A stretch of DNA of 64,000 nucleotides from Flavobacteriales bacterium (GCA_002401955.1 NVUQ01000002.1:1-64000), one strand, 5' to 3'; shown: positions 19,965 through 29,281, counted from the stretch's first letter. The notes: generated by a model not told the origin, from the sequence alone. Translations and numbers: made by a program.

Positions 19965-19972
19965 CAAAAGTA
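19965..19972 (-). promoter_or_regulatory. Candidate Bacteroidota -7 box (TACTTTTG) for the thr operon
   Basis: The minus strand reads TACTTTTG, a perfect match to the Bacteroidota TAnnTTTG -7 element, about 8 bp before the leader peptide ATG. No convincing TTG -33 element was seen at the usual distance, so the call is moderate. Confidence 0.4.
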
Positions 19973-20183
19973 TATATTAATAATCAAAATATTAGATTGT
20001 TTTAAAAATAGTTTACAACTAATTATTTGGTTTTATACATCTTGTTAAAAACAAACCATTACTGTAGCCTGGTTTTGCCTAATTTATTAGTGCTGAAGTA
20101 TGCGCCTATTTACACATAACAACTAATACCGAGTTGAGATTAATTTAGTATTTGTTTACAAGAAAATTGGCGAAAAGGGGAGC

Positions 20184-20951
20184 CTAGTTGGTACTCAGCA
20201 TCTGAAAAATAAAACCAATAATGAAAATGGCACCAATACAATTGATGAGTTGGTAGTCATTTTGATAATTGTCTTTCAGCCCATCTTTTTGTAGTGCTTT
20301 TCTAATTACCAGAAGTATTCCCATAGAAATAATCACTTGAGCAATATCAGGGAGGGAATGAGCAATGCTTAGGGCATCAGGAAATAAAATAACTGAATAT
20401 TCAAAAACTGAGGAAATTAAACAAAGTATAGCTATCATCATAAATTGGCTGCTTAAGTTAGGAGCTGTTTGTTTCAGCTGGTTCCTTCTAATTATTAGCA
20501 GAACTGGTGTAGCTATTGAAAAAATGATGGTGAAGACGCTCAAAAAACCTAAATAAGGCCAATGCATTATTTTAAATAAAGCAAACAGCATAATAATTGA
20601 AATTACTAAAGGTATTACAGCATTAATTGATTTTCTCATGCTATACGCAGTTTGAGAAAAGGCAAGAGAAATTCCTAACATTGAAATGACAAAGAGGATA
20701 TTGGCACCCGGACAATGCATTAATTTAAATAGCACAGCAACTGCAAAAGAAGCCCCAAATAAAGGGTAAACAATGTTTTGCAACCATTGTCCTGATTTTC
20801 GTTTGAGGATAGCATAATCAATTAAAAGAAAAGCAATTCCACTAAGTGATACCGTAAGAGTAGGACCGGCACCTGGCCAATGCATAAACTTTAAAATGAG
20901 CCCTATAAAAATAATTGCACCTACAAATAAATATAAAATGTTTCTAACCAT
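20184..20951 (-). CDS. Polytopic membrane protein with three GldL-like HWPGA motifs
   Basis: The 255-residue product is almost entirely hydrophobic, with about eight predicted membrane helices. Three internal repeats carry a GldL-like signature: LILKFMHWPGAGPTL, VLFKLMHCPGANILF and ALFKIMHWPYLGFLS. In GldL, the T9SS/gliding motor subunit, a single such motif follows a membrane helix. Here it occurs three times without the GldL cytoplasmic coiled-coil tail, so this is not GldL itself. The function is unknown. A similar motif (GLFKLQQWPGADLM) is in the PP2C protein at 31191-32306. Confidence 0.6.
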   Translation of the reverse strand: MVRNILYLFVGAIIFIGLILKFMHWPGAGPTLTVSLSGIAFLLIDYAILKRKSGQWLQNIVYPLFGASFAVAVLFKLMHCPGANILFVISMLGISLAFSQTAYSMRKSINAVIPLVISIIMLFALFKIMHWPYLGFLSVFTIIFSIATPVLLIIRRNQLKQTAPNLSSQFMMIAILCLISSVFEYSVILFPDALSIAHSLPDIAQVIISMGILLVIRKALQKDGLKDNYQNDYQLINCIGAIFIIGFIFQMLSTN

Positions 20952-21083
20952 AACTATAATTTATTAAGAAATATAAATATACAATTTTTAGGAGAAACTG
21001 CATTGCTACGTTCTTTAACTTGAGTATAGCGTAACATTTAGAGGCTAATGTGCCCAGTACATTAGGTTTTAAAAAGCAATTAT

Positions 21084-21192
21084 TGATTTGTAATCAAAAT
21101 GCCCGATAATTTCATAATACTCATTCTAAGGCTTTGATTATCTATCGCCATTTACAAAAACCATTGTTGGGTGTTTTGAGATTAAATTGATA
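21084..21192 (+). repeat. MITE-like repeat, family 2, copy 1
   Basis: This runs from 'TGATTTGTAATCAAAATGCC' to 'GTTTTGAGATTAAATTGATAT' and is a diverged copy of 54579-54693. The inverted copy is at 24390-24504. The core includes 'GCTTTGATTATCTATCG' and 'CATTGTTGGGTGTTTTGA'. Confidence 0.7.
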
Positions 21193-22182
21193 TTATTCTG
21201 TTCTTACAATACCACCAAATTCCTTACCTAAAATTGTTCCTTTGTCATAATAGATTTTTAAATCATTATCCCTAAATGAACGCGTCCATTCTCCGACTCT
21301 TTTTCCTGAATTAAATTTTCCTTTTGAAATAATTCTCCCATCTACATTCCAATATGTAAATTCACCTTGAGCTTTACCATCAACATAAGCCCCTTTGTAT
21401 TTCATAATACCATTTTCAAAATAACCCACGGAAGAAGATAATACACCGTTTACAAAGGTTTCTTCATCTTTCAATTTACCTTTTTCATACCAGTAACTCC
21501 ATAAACCTTTCTTTTTGTCATTTAAATAGGATCCTTTAGCTTGTTTTTTTCCATTTTTATGCCAAAACTCCCAAACATCTTCAGCATTATTAGCTACATA
21601 TTTTCCTGTGGTTTTCTTTTGTCCATCGTCATACCAAGAACTCCAAATACCCTCTCTTTTATCATTCAAATAGTTTCCTTCAGATTCCAGTTGTTCGTTT
21701 TCATGATAATATTTCCAAATGTTTTCACTGTTGCCATTTAAATAATTCCCTTCAGATTTTATTTTCCCATTATCATAATAATAATTCCATTTTCCCTCAT
21801 GCTTATCATTTAAGTAGTTTCCTTCAGATTTTAGTTGTCCATTTTCATAATAATAATGCCACTTACCATCATTTTTACCATTCAAATAGTTTCCTTCAGA
21901 TTTTAGTTTGCCATTTTCGTGATAATAGGTAAAATGGCCTAGTTTAACTTTCAATTTTTTAGATTTAAAAGTGCCAACCATCTGTAGCTGATTACTAATA
22001 AAATAGTCTTTAGTAACCCATAATTTATTACTATTCTTAAATGACTTTCCGTAATAAATGGCTGCATTTTTATTTGATATTTTTTTCCAATCCTTATCAT
22101 AATAATGCTGAATTGTATCCTGAGACAGAAGACTATTTATAAAGATGCCAGAAAATAGAAGAAGTATAAGTGTCTTTTTCAT
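21193..22182 (-). CDS. MORN_2 (YwqK-type) repeat protein, exported
   Basis: The 329-residue product has a signal peptide (MKKTLILLLFSGIFINSLLSQ) and about ten MORN_2-type repeats of about 23 residues, for example YYHENGKLKSEGNYLNGKND, YYYENGQLKSEGNYLNDKHE and FWHKNGKKQAKGSYLNDKKK. Such proteins are often labelled 'toxin-antitoxin YwqK family antitoxin', but no toxin partner is next to it. It begins 12 bp after the transglutaminase gene at 22195-24141 and is probably co-transcribed with it. The role is unknown. Confidence 0.8.
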   Translation of the reverse strand: MKKTLILLLFSGIFINSLLSQDTIQHYYDKDWKKISNKNAAIYYGKSFKNSNKLWVTKDYFISNQLQMVGTFKSKKLKVKLGHFTYYHENGKLKSEGNYLNGKNDGKWHYYYENGQLKSEGNYLNDKHEGKWNYYYDNGKIKSEGNYLNGNSENIWKYYHENEQLESEGNYLNDKREGIWSSWYDDGQKKTTGKYVANNAEDVWEFWHKNGKKQAKGSYLNDKKKGLWSYWYEKGKLKDEETFVNGVLSSSVGYFENGIMKYKGAYVDGKAQGEFTYWNVDGRIISKGKFNSGKRVGEWTRSFRDNDLKIYYDKGTILGKEFGGIVRTE

Positions 22183-22194
22183 AAGTAGTAATTT

Positions 22195-24141
22195 TTATTT
22201 GGGAAAATAGATGACTAGGGGCAGTTTTTTGGAAATTTCATTTACTTGTTTACATATATCAAGGTATTCTCCCGCTTTAATATTCGTAGACTTCATTTTA
22301 AATTTATAATCAATTTGTAATGAATTCTTATCTAATTGCTCAAATTTCTCTTCATAATAGAAAGCTTCATTTTCTATCTGTTTAAAATCATCAGATATTA
22401 ATAAATCTTTCGGTAAATTAAGGATAACACGATAATTAAAATCCATAGGATATAATAATTCAAAATCAAATTCCCTTTCTTCACAAACCGTAGATTTTAG
22501 GTATGAATATAAACTTTGGGGTTCAAATTTATACAGCCAATAACCTCTATGAGCTATATTACTACTTTTATCTCCATCTTGCCAAAAACCATCAATTTCA
22601 TAGTTATAAGTTACAGTAAAGATATTTTTCTCAATATCATCAGTTATTTCTATGTCTCCTTTTTTTGTTACTTCAAGGAAATATAATTTTAAATCTTCTG
22701 TTACACTTTTTGAAAGGTCGTTAATTGGATAATATTCTAATAAAGCTCTTCTGCTATCTGCTTCAAAACCGGTTCGTTTAGATTTTATTTTCAATTTAGT
22801 AGGTTCAGAAAAAGAGGTCATTATGTATTCCTCTTCAATATAAGTTGCTGATCCATTAGAATTTGAAGACATGCTTTCTAAAGAGTCGTTAGGCTGACCA
22901 ACAACAAGAACTTTTCCATAATCAGGAGCATATATTCTTTTAAAATCTCCTCCTTGTAATGTTATAGTTGGGTCTATCCAGTATGTATTACTATCGTATT
23001 CGAATTTAACAATACAGTGGTTAAAAATCTCATTACTAGGGTAGTACTCATCTAGCTCATGTTTTATCAATGTGTTTACTAGCGTAGGGTATGCTTTTTC
23101 TACACCAATATCCTTTAATAGAGTTACTAACAGTAGAGATTTATCTTTACAATCTCCAAATCGTTGTTTTACTACTTGAGTAGGAGTGAAAGGCTTAATA
23201 CTCCCAATACCTGATTCTATACCCATATACCGAATATCATCTTGGGTATAATTAATTATTTTATTAATTTTTTCTTCCGTTGTTTCTTCTCCTGTAAAAA
23301 TCTCATCAAAGACTTCAGATAGTTCTTGTTTGTTGGGTAAAGTAAAAACATCTTGTGCCCACTTATTTACATTTTTCCAAGAGCTATAGCTACTTAAAGT
23401 AAAATATTTATAAGGTGATACCCAAGTAGGTATATTGTCTTCTAATTTTAATGGCTTTAAATTAGTATTAGTTATTTCAATTTGCCTGCTTCCATTAACT
23501 ACTGTATCTGTAATTTGAATAGTGCTGTCGCAATCTACACAGTTAAAACTATATTCCTTTTCTTTCGGATATAATACACGAATAGTATACAGATCAATAT
23601 GGTTCATAGCTTCTAAAGGGATAAATAGATATTTATCCTCTCCAAAAATGGGATTCTTCCCCACTAGAGTGTATGCGAGATCTATTAAATCATCTTTTCG
23701 TATATCGTCTAAGTTATCATAAGCAGTAATTTTCCCTGTATAAATACCTTGGTGCAGATTATACTCATTATTCATAATTTCCATACTCAGATCTTTCGTA
23801 CGATCAATTTTTTTTCCTTTTCTCCAGATATAAAGGTGGTGAATGTTTAGATGCTGATACGATGTATCGTAAGTTATTGCTAATTGCGAAGCATTAGTAA
23901 TACCACTATAAGAAATTACATTACTAACTTCTCTATAAAAAAAAGCATTCTCCTCTAAAAGCACTTGATAATCTGCTAGTGTTAAATAATAACCAGACAT
24001 TACATCATATTTAGAGATTGAAGGTTCTTTTGGAATCTCATTTGTTTTAACCCAATTAGGGAGTTCCTCAAAGCTATAGTTCTGTGCTGCTATTGTTTGA
24101 GAAATAAACAATAAGATAATTAGTTTAATACTGTTTTTCAT
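22195..24141 (-). CDS. DUF3857 and transglutaminase-like domain protein, exported
   Basis: The 648-residue product has a signal peptide (MKNSIKLIILLFISQTIAAQ), a DUF3857 region at about 60-250, and a transglutaminase core. The catalytic triad is visible: Cys in RFGDCKDKSLLLVTLLKDIG, His in NHCIVKFEYD and Asp in YWIDPT. This pair of domains is common in Bacteroidota, where the enzyme's substrate is unknown. It heads a two-gene operon with the MORN_2 protein. Confidence 0.85.
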   Translation of the reverse strand: MKNSIKLIILLFISQTIAAQNYSFEELPNWVKTNEIPKEPSISKYDVMSGYYLTLADYQVLLEENAFFYREVSNVISYSGITNASQLAITYDTSYQHLNIHHLYIWRKGKKIDRTKDLSMEIMNNEYNLHQGIYTGKITAYDNLDDIRKDDLIDLAYTLVGKNPIFGEDKYLFIPLEAMNHIDLYTIRVLYPKEKEYSFNCVDCDSTIQITDTVVNGSRQIEITNTNLKPLKLEDNIPTWVSPYKYFTLSSYSSWKNVNKWAQDVFTLPNKQELSEVFDEIFTGEETTEEKINKIINYTQDDIRYMGIESGIGSIKPFTPTQVVKQRFGDCKDKSLLLVTLLKDIGVEKAYPTLVNTLIKHELDEYYPSNEIFNHCIVKFEYDSNTYWIDPTITLQGGDFKRIYAPDYGKVLVVGQPNDSLESMSSNSNGSATYIEEEYIMTSFSEPTKLKIKSKRTGFEADSRRALLEYYPINDLSKSVTEDLKLYFLEVTKKGDIEITDDIEKNIFTVTYNYEIDGFWQDGDKSSNIAHRGYWLYKFEPQSLYSYLKSTVCEEREFDFELLYPMDFNYRVILNLPKDLLISDDFKQIENEAFYYEEKFEQLDKNSLQIDYKFKMKSTNIKAGEYLDICKQVNEISKKLPLVIYFPK

Positions 24142-24843
24142 CTATTTTTTCTTGTAAAGGAATATTCTTTAATAAAAAGAATATATTTTGAATAAATGTA
24201 AATACTAAAAAATTGAAATACTATAAAGTCATCATTTTTTTTTCTAACGGGAAGAGAATGGTGTTTATCGGTTGGCTTTACGAATTCTGAAACGGATAGC
24301 CCGACAGTCCCCTTATATCAGCTGGCGGAGCAAGCTTAAATGATTTAACATTGTCTTAAGCTCTGTATTTTTTTATTTGGCTAATTCTGATACCATTTTA
24401 ATTTCAAAACACCTAACAATGGTTATTGTATAATGCCGATAGATAATCAAAGCCAGAGAATGAGAGTAACGAAATTATCGGGCATTTTGATTACAAATCG
24501 GTATGAGTTACAATTGAAAATAATCTCTTTTCTAAGTTTTTGGTTTGGAAAAAAGTAAAGCAATCCCGAATAATAGTATTGTAGGCTTTGCTGTAAGCAA
24601 AACACAAAAACTTATTTCGGGAGCAGACAGGACAAACAGCCAGTGGCTGTTTGAGACAGCATGAGGCGTTGGCACATAATTACTAAACGTTTAAATATGA
24701 GAATAACAGCCTACAAGGCTTTCTTAACGCTACCAGCATTATGTTCAATAAGTTTAGTGGGAGGGGAGGTGTTCTATTCTTTGGCTATTAAAAATATTTT
24801 TATGGAATATATTATAGCCTCACATCTATCTTAAAAAAAAGAT
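24142..24843. other. Repeat-filled intergenic region
   Basis: The 702-bp gap has no supportable gene. It contains an inverted family 2 MITE copy (24390-24504), a palindromic sequence at 24566-24622 (TCCCGAATAATAG...TTATTTCGGGA) that recurs at 41940-42000, a 9-bp hairpin CAAACAGCC-AGT-GGCTGTTTG (24633-24653), and a 'TTCAATAAGTTTAGTGGGAGG' motif near 24745 that recurs at 6031 and 25328. Confidence 0.6.
24390..24504 (-). repeat. MITE-like repeat, family 2, copy 2 (inverted)
   Basis: Reverse-complement copy of 54579-54693, with terminal sequences ATACCATTTTAATTT and ATTACAAATCGGTAT. Its outer ends form imperfect inverted repeats (ATACC.ATTT). Confidence 0.75.
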
Positions 24844-25338
24844 ATGAAAAAAGCAGTCCTAATCTTGACTTTACAACTTTTAATAACAGCAATAAAAGCT
24901 CAATCTGTTATTTGCGTAGCAAGTTACTCTGAATCCTTTATTGGTGGAACCCCAGATAGTATGGGCTCTAATCATATCCTGCAAGTGTTTAAATCATTAG
25001 AGGATAGTGTTGAAGTTCTTGGGTTTTATGCCTCAAATAAAATAACTTTAAACAAGGGAGACCTTATTAAATATGAGCTTAATACACAAAAGCTTTATCA
25101 CACATATATCTTAGAAGAATCTATTCAAAGCCAAACTACTGTTATCATTACTAGAACAAATGGAACGATAGAAAAAATAGAATTAACTGAACCACACAAT
25201 GTAAACACTGCAAAACTAAGCTACAAATCAATAAAAGATGGTGTTTCAACAATAGGGGAGATTAAAATAATACCACCAATATCTAAACATATAGCAATGC
25301 CATGTGCTAATTTACCTGACAGACATTCTATTCAATAA
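24844..25338 (+). CDS. Small exported protein of unknown function
   Basis: The 164-residue product has a signal peptide (MKKAVLILTLQLLITAIKAQ) and a mixed beta-rich body with no recognised domain. Its last codons and stop (RHSIQ, then TAA) fall inside a 20-bp motif repeated elsewhere (near 6031 and 24745), so the present C-terminus may have been created by a repeat insertion. Confidence 0.5.
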   Translation: MKKAVLILTLQLLITAIKAQSVICVASYSESFIGGTPDSMGSNHILQVFKSLEDSVEVLGFYASNKITLNKGDLIKYELNTQKLYHTYILEESIQSQTTVIITRTNGTIEKIELTEPHNVNTAKLSYKSIKDGVSTIGEIKIIPPISKHIAMPCANLPDRHSIQ

Positions 25339-25372
25339 GTTTGGTGGGAGGGATGGTCTCTTAAGGTTATTG

Positions 25373-25882
25373 TCACCTAATCAATGTGATTTTTATAGTC
25401 TGATAAGTACAAGTAATCCCTGTATATTGAAAAATAACTTGATTAGGGCTACAGCTAATAATATCTGGAGATATTGTAGGGTTTGAATGTGTAAAACCAA
25501 ATTGAATATCAGTTTGAGATTTAGTGGAATACAATGTTAGTTTATTGGTGACTTGATCATAACTCCAGCTTCCGGCATCAGCTTCATTAGCTCCAGGTTC
25601 ACAGTGCCATGCATAAGTGAAGTCTGAATGGGTATAGGTTCCATTAGATAGAAAAGTCATTGTACCAGTTTCACCTGTATTATAAAATCCATTACCATTA
25701 TTCTCATCATACTCATGAGCCCCTAAATTCCAAACACCAACTAAGTTAGAAGTGAAATTAGAACAGGTGGTAAAAACTGGAGCATTTGTTGGAGTTGGAG
25801 CCGGAGTAACAATTTCTTCTTCATCTTTACTACAACCAACAAGCATTAATGCAGTTAACGTAATCAATAGTAAGTTTTTCAT
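25373..25882 (-). CDS. Lipocalin-like lipoprotein
   Basis: I choose the start at 25882, giving 169 residues, because it places a lipoprotein signal at the N-terminus (MKNLLLITLTALMLVGCSKDEEE, cysteine 17). A longer frame begins 44 codons upstream but carries no signal. The body (LVGVWNLGAHEYDENNG, then TMTFLSNGTYTHSDF, then WSYDQVTNKLTLYS) matches the small lipocalin-like domain common in Bacteroidota lipoproteins. The ligand is unknown. Confidence 0.75.
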   Translation of the reverse strand: MKNLLLITLTALMLVGCSKDEEEIVTPAPTPTNAPVFTTCSNFTSNLVGVWNLGAHEYDENNGNGFYNTGETGTMTFLSNGTYTHSDFTYAWHCEPGANEADAGSWSYDQVTNKLTLYSTKSQTDIQFGFTHSNPTISPDIISCSPNQVIFQYTGITCTYQTIKITLIR

Positions 25883-26079
25883 AGACCTTGGTTTTAGAAC
25901 CACTAATATACAACTTTTAGGAGTAGCCGCATTGCGGAGTAAACTTATCACTCTTGTAGTGGGAATGCTTGAAGTATGAAAGCATGTAGCTAAGAGTAGG
26001 GTTAAGTTCAGCAAGGCGGAGCCAAATTAACGGAACAGCGTTTTCTTAGCATAATAAAGTAAGCTGTGGGTTTGAGATT

Positions 26080-26220
26080 AAGAGGAGGATGCACTTTGAG
26101 CATCAGGTAATTACCTACTCATCCAATTTAAGTTATAAGGAGACTTCCATCAGATTTGTATATGTGGCATATCTGAACACCTTATAACCTTGAGAAGCGT
26201 TGACAGGAGGGAAGTGATTG
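26080..26220 (+). repeat. Intergenic repeat copy (pair with 30815-31035)
   Basis: 'GGTTTGAGATTAAGAGG', a short variable stretch, then 'GACTTCCATCAGATTTG', 'CATATCTGAACACCTTATAACC' and 'GACAGGAGGGAAGTG' are shared with 30830-31030. Part of the same sequence opens the accessory-region block (41229-41260 and 51570-51600). The gap 25883-26224 otherwise has no gene. Confidence 0.6.
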
Positions 26221-26224
26221 GGAA

Positions 26225-26554
26225 TTATTCAATAGACTGAACACATGTAACTACTATTCTGTTATTACAGGTAGTTTCAAGAAGATAATAATCCACCCTG
26301 ACACTCATAGGGTATGCTTGATTATCAAACTGTGGAGTACCTTGTATAGCATAAGGTGAATTACGGTTAAATCCAGGGATAGTGTCAGCAAAAAAGGTCT
26401 TGTTATTTATCTCAATCATCCAACCGTGACAACAAGCACACTTAGTGCCATTAAATCCCATTACTTGTGCTTGTGTAGAGCATTCATCCTTAGGAGTAAA
26501 CCCCAAGGTTGTTAATCCTATAGTCAGGATAAGTATTGTCAGTTTAGTTTTCAT
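26225..26554 (-). CDS. Small exported cysteine-rich protein with CACCHGW motif
   Basis: The 109-residue product has a signal peptide (MKTKLTILILTIGLTTLGF). The conserved-looking motif KCACCHGWMIEINNKTFFAD and two further cysteines (TTCNNRIVVTC) suggest metal binding or disulfides in the periplasm. Similar small proteins with CxCCxGW occur in Bacteroidota, but I know no assigned function. It stands alone. Confidence 0.55.
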   Translation of the reverse strand: MKTKLTILILTIGLTTLGFTPKDECSTQAQVMGFNGTKCACCHGWMIEINNKTFFADTIPGFNRNSPYAIQGTPQFDNQAYPMSVRVDYYLLETTCNNRIVVTCVQSIE

Positions 26555-26599
26555 ATTCTATAGATGCCTAAGTTACATAATTTCCACAGATTAAGTTGA

Positions 26600-26899
26600 A
26601 ACAAGAGTTTAACCAAACAAAATACTACCGCAGGTTATTTATACATAATGTATTGCATTATCGGTTAAAGTTTTCACATGAAGTTCTGCTTAAAATGCCA
26701 AGGTCGGAAACGAGTCTACGAGTTCACGAACATCATAAAAAAAATAGGCAAGGAGTGAGTAAAGAAGAATTTTATAATTTATTAAAGTGGTTGTGTTGGA
26801 GATTTACAACTCTTATAACACCATTTGTTACATCAAAACTGCTAAAACTGAATTGAAATCTTGTGTAAATCCTTTGGATAATGGTGTATGAAGATAATG
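26600..26899 (+). repeat. Decayed accessory-block copy ending in a recombinase 3' fossil
   Basis: 'GGTTATTTATACATAATGTATTGCATTATCGGTTAAAGTTTTCAC' is shared with 32330-32375 and partly with 54960-54990. 'GTGTTGGAGATTTACAACTCTTATA' is shared with 53390-53415. The copy then runs into the recombinase fossil at 26829-26891. It fills the 381-bp gap before the YARHG gene. Confidence 0.6.
26829..26891 (+). pseudogene. Fossil 3' end of a tyrosine recombinase gene
   Basis: Translation gives YIKTAKTELKSCVNPLDNGV and a stop. This matches the C-terminus of the recombinase at 62322-63149 (YIKAAKTELKSCVNPLDKVY) from the catalytic tyrosine onward. Upstream sequence is not recombinase but the dispersed block. 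Confidence 0.75.
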
Positions 26900-26935
26900 T
26901 TTAAATTTGAGAGATAAAAAAGCAAACTATGATAA

Positions 26936-28489
26936 ATGAAACAACTATTAAATTTATTAATAATAACGCTGACTCTAGTTAGTTGCAGTGATAACCCAGA
27001 TCCCTTAAAAAAAGAGAGTACAAAGGAAAAAACACCTGCCAAAGAAATAGTTAACACTACGATACCTGAACGAACAACTAAAAAGTTTCATTTTTTAGAT
27101 TCAACGGAAGCAAATCTTATTGAAAAATTGGGTTCTTTATATTCGAGAACTCCATATTTTACTAAAGTAAATGACAATTTTATTTTATACGTATGTAAAG
27201 GTGATTGGAAAGAAAGAACATACGAAGATCATAAAAAATACCCATATGGTGACAATTTAAAATTTGGAATAATTAACAAACAAATGGAGGTGCTTCTTCC
27301 TTTGGAATATGACAAAATATATAATCCAGATTTAACATCTAAAGGTTATATTGAAATAGAACAAAATGGTTTATTAGGTTTATTTAATTACGAAACGAAT
27401 AAAATTATCGAATGTGGATTTGATGTGATATTTCCAGCAAATAGCAATGTAGTTGCAATTGGCAGGATTGATGATCGCTATTATAATATATTAGAAAATG
27501 AAAACGTCTTAATTGAAGATCCTACTGAAATACCTAAGTATTCGAAAATTTTAAAAAACCATACTTTTGATGCTCTAGATAGTAATATAACATACCTAAT
27601 TGATTCTTATTACAATTATTATGAGGGAGATCCGATTGAAGGTAGTGGGGTAGTTATAACACCGTCTTACTTAAATAAATTAAATGTTTTACCTGAAATT
27701 CAACCAAACATTGTTATAAAAAGAGATGGATACTTTGGTATTATTGAAAGTGAAAATACAATTATTAAATCGAGTAGTTTTGGAGAACAAATAACTGCAT
27801 TCATTAGTAGTTTTTATGAGGAAGGAGTTGATGGAAGAGGGTATCAATTAAATCAACAGCATATTATTACTGTAAATGAAGATAATAAGATAGTATCTAA
27901 TCAAATGATGGCAGAATATGATGAGTATAATGAGTTCTACTTCTGTGAAAAAGGTAACCCAACTCTACTATTCATTAACGACACTTTGATAGAATTAAAA
28001 AAAATGGTAAGTGATCCAAGTGATTATAGTACCTATCGAACAATGCCAATGTTTAATTACTATTCATTTAATAGCAAAGGAGAAATGAAAGAATTAAATT
28101 CTAATAGGTATTTTGATTTTACTAAGTATGTTAAATTGAGCACTTCTTATTTTGAAGGGTGCTATACCCAGTATACAGAAGCCAATAAAGAAAATGAGGA
28201 ACATTTTTATGGAGAGATTTATCTCTTAGAACATTTAGGTATAAACGATTTGGATATTATGCGAAATGAAATATTTGCAGAATATGGCTATACCTTTAAA
28301 TCAGAAAAGTGGAGTAAGTATTTTGGTGATAAAGATTGGTATGTGTCACAATATGATAATGTTGATGATATGTTAACAGAAACAGATAAACATAATATTG
28401 ATTTAATATTAAAGACCAAAGAAAGGCTTAAAACAACAGAGAAAAAAATAATTAACAAAACAAAGATTGAGTTTGGGATGGCTGGGTAA
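26936..28489 (+). CDS. YARHG-domain lipoprotein
   Basis: The 517-residue product has a lipoprotein signal (MKQLLNLLIITLTLVSCSDN, lipobox cysteine 17). The central part resembles WG/KWG-type repeat sequence (FGIINKQMEVLLPLEYDKIYNP; GLLGLFNYETNKIIECGFDVIF). The C-terminus has a YARHG domain at about 430-495 (DLDIMRNEIFAEYGYTFKSEKWSKYF). Both are extracytoplasmic modules of uncertain role. The 3' end overlaps the next gene by 23 bp, so they are probably one operon. Confidence 0.75.
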   Translation: MKQLLNLLIITLTLVSCSDNPDPLKKESTKEKTPAKEIVNTTIPERTTKKFHFLDSTEANLIEKLGSLYSRTPYFTKVNDNFILYVCKGDWKERTYEDHKKYPYGDNLKFGIINKQMEVLLPLEYDKIYNPDLTSKGYIEIEQNGLLGLFNYETNKIIECGFDVIFPANSNVVAIGRIDDRYYNILENENVLIEDPTEIPKYSKILKNHTFDALDSNITYLIDSYYNYYEGDPIEGSGVVITPSYLNKLNVLPEIQPNIVIKRDGYFGIIESENTIIKSSSFGEQITAFISSFYEEGVDGRGYQLNQQHIITVNEDNKIVSNQMMAEYDEYNEFYFCEKGNPTLLFINDTLIELKKMVSDPSDYSTYRTMPMFNYYSFNSKGEMKELNSNRYFDFTKYVKLSTSYFEGCYTQYTEANKENEEHFYGEIYLLEHLGINDLDIMRNEIFAEYGYTFKSEKWSKYFGDKDWYVSQYDNVDDMLTETDKHNIDLILKTKERLKTTEKKIINKTKIEFGMAG

Positions 28490-29096
28490 ACTTTTAGTAA
28501 TTCCAATTTTATTAATTGGACTATTAATAACAATAAAGTCTTTAGATTACTATGCTCCAGATTTCACCTCTGGTTTTTTATCTGATAAAGAGAATGTATT
28601 CAGGGGTGCTTATAAGATTGCTTTTTATTTTCATATTATTTTCACACCAATTATTCTTTTAGTAGGAACGACTCAAGTTTTCTTTAATCTTAATAAAAGA
28701 GGAGGGAAGCTTCATCAAAACTTAGGTAAGATATATGTATTCCTTATCTTGTTTGTTTGCGCTCCAAGTGGAGTCGTGATGTCTTTTTACGCTTTTGGAG
28801 GATTTACTTCAATTTTAAGCTTTTTAATACTTTCATTACTCTTATTTGTTTTCACCTATAACGGATTTAAAGCGATTATATCAGGAAATATAGCGAGGCA
28901 TAGAAAGAATATAATACGTTCTTATTTATTGATATTATCTGCAATACTTTTAAGAATATTCTCATTTATTAGCGTGCATTATTTTAATTGGGATGGAGAA
29001 AATATGTACACATTTATAGCTTGGGCAAGTTGGTTACCATCATTAGTTATTTATGAAATATGGTATTATAAAAGCCTACAATTAAAACACCATTAA
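28467..29096 (+). CDS. DUF2306-type membrane protein
   Basis: The 209-residue product has six predicted membrane helices and the family-like motif GGKLHQNLGKIYVFLIL, with a second loop ARHRKNIIRSYLL. No ATG lies near the expected start, so a TTG at 28467 that overlaps the previous gene by 23 bp is used. Translational coupling is likely. The function is unknown. Confidence 0.7.
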   Translation: MSLGWLGKLLVIPILLIGLLITIKSLDYYAPDFTSGFLSDKENVFRGAYKIAFYFHIIFTPIILLVGTTQVFFNLNKRGGKLHQNLGKIYVFLILFVCAPSGVVMSFYAFGGFTSILSFLILSLLLFVFTYNGFKAIISGNIARHRKNIIRSYLLILSAILLRIFSFISVHYFNWDGENMYTFIAWASWLPSLVIYEIWYYKSLQLKHH

Positions 29097-29112
29097 TTAA
29101 ATATATTAAAGT

Positions 29113-29210
29113 ATTCATGAATGTAAAAAAAACCAACCATCTGATTTTCATATCAGTAATAGTACTCCCCAATAATTCAACTTTTCCTTAAACGCTATAA
29201 TTCTTTTTAT
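29113..29210 (+). repeat. Block-tail fragment upstream of the Fic gene
   Basis: 'TATTCATGAATGTAAAAAA...TCATATCAGTAATAGTACTCCCCAATAATTCAACTTTTCCTTAA' corresponds to the tail of the accessory block at 42531-42605. The same tail precedes hsdM. Confidence 0.5.
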
Positions 29211-29232
29211 TCCACTAATTCTAAGTTTTAAC

Positions 29233-29281
29233 TTATAATGGAAAATAATCCCAAAAAATACATCTTATAGTGGAAAATATT
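29233..29281 (+). promoter_or_regulatory. Candidate direct-repeat operator of the AbiEi-Fic gene
   Basis: TTATAATGGAAAATAAT (29233-29249) and TTATAGTGGAAAATATT (29265-29281) are near-identical 17-bp direct repeats. They start exactly 32 bp apart, about three helical turns, and end about 28 bp before the gene start. AbiEi proteins of type IV toxin-antitoxin systems bind repeats at their own promoter, so autoregulation is plausible. Confidence 0.5.

Noticed and set aside
20184-20951. Calling this gene gldL
   Set aside because: It lacks the GldL C-terminal coiled coil, has three motif copies, and gldK/M/N are not adjacent.
26596-26856. An 86-residue plus-strand frame
   Set aside because: It lies wholly in dispersed block sequence and ends in the recombinase fossil region in another frame.
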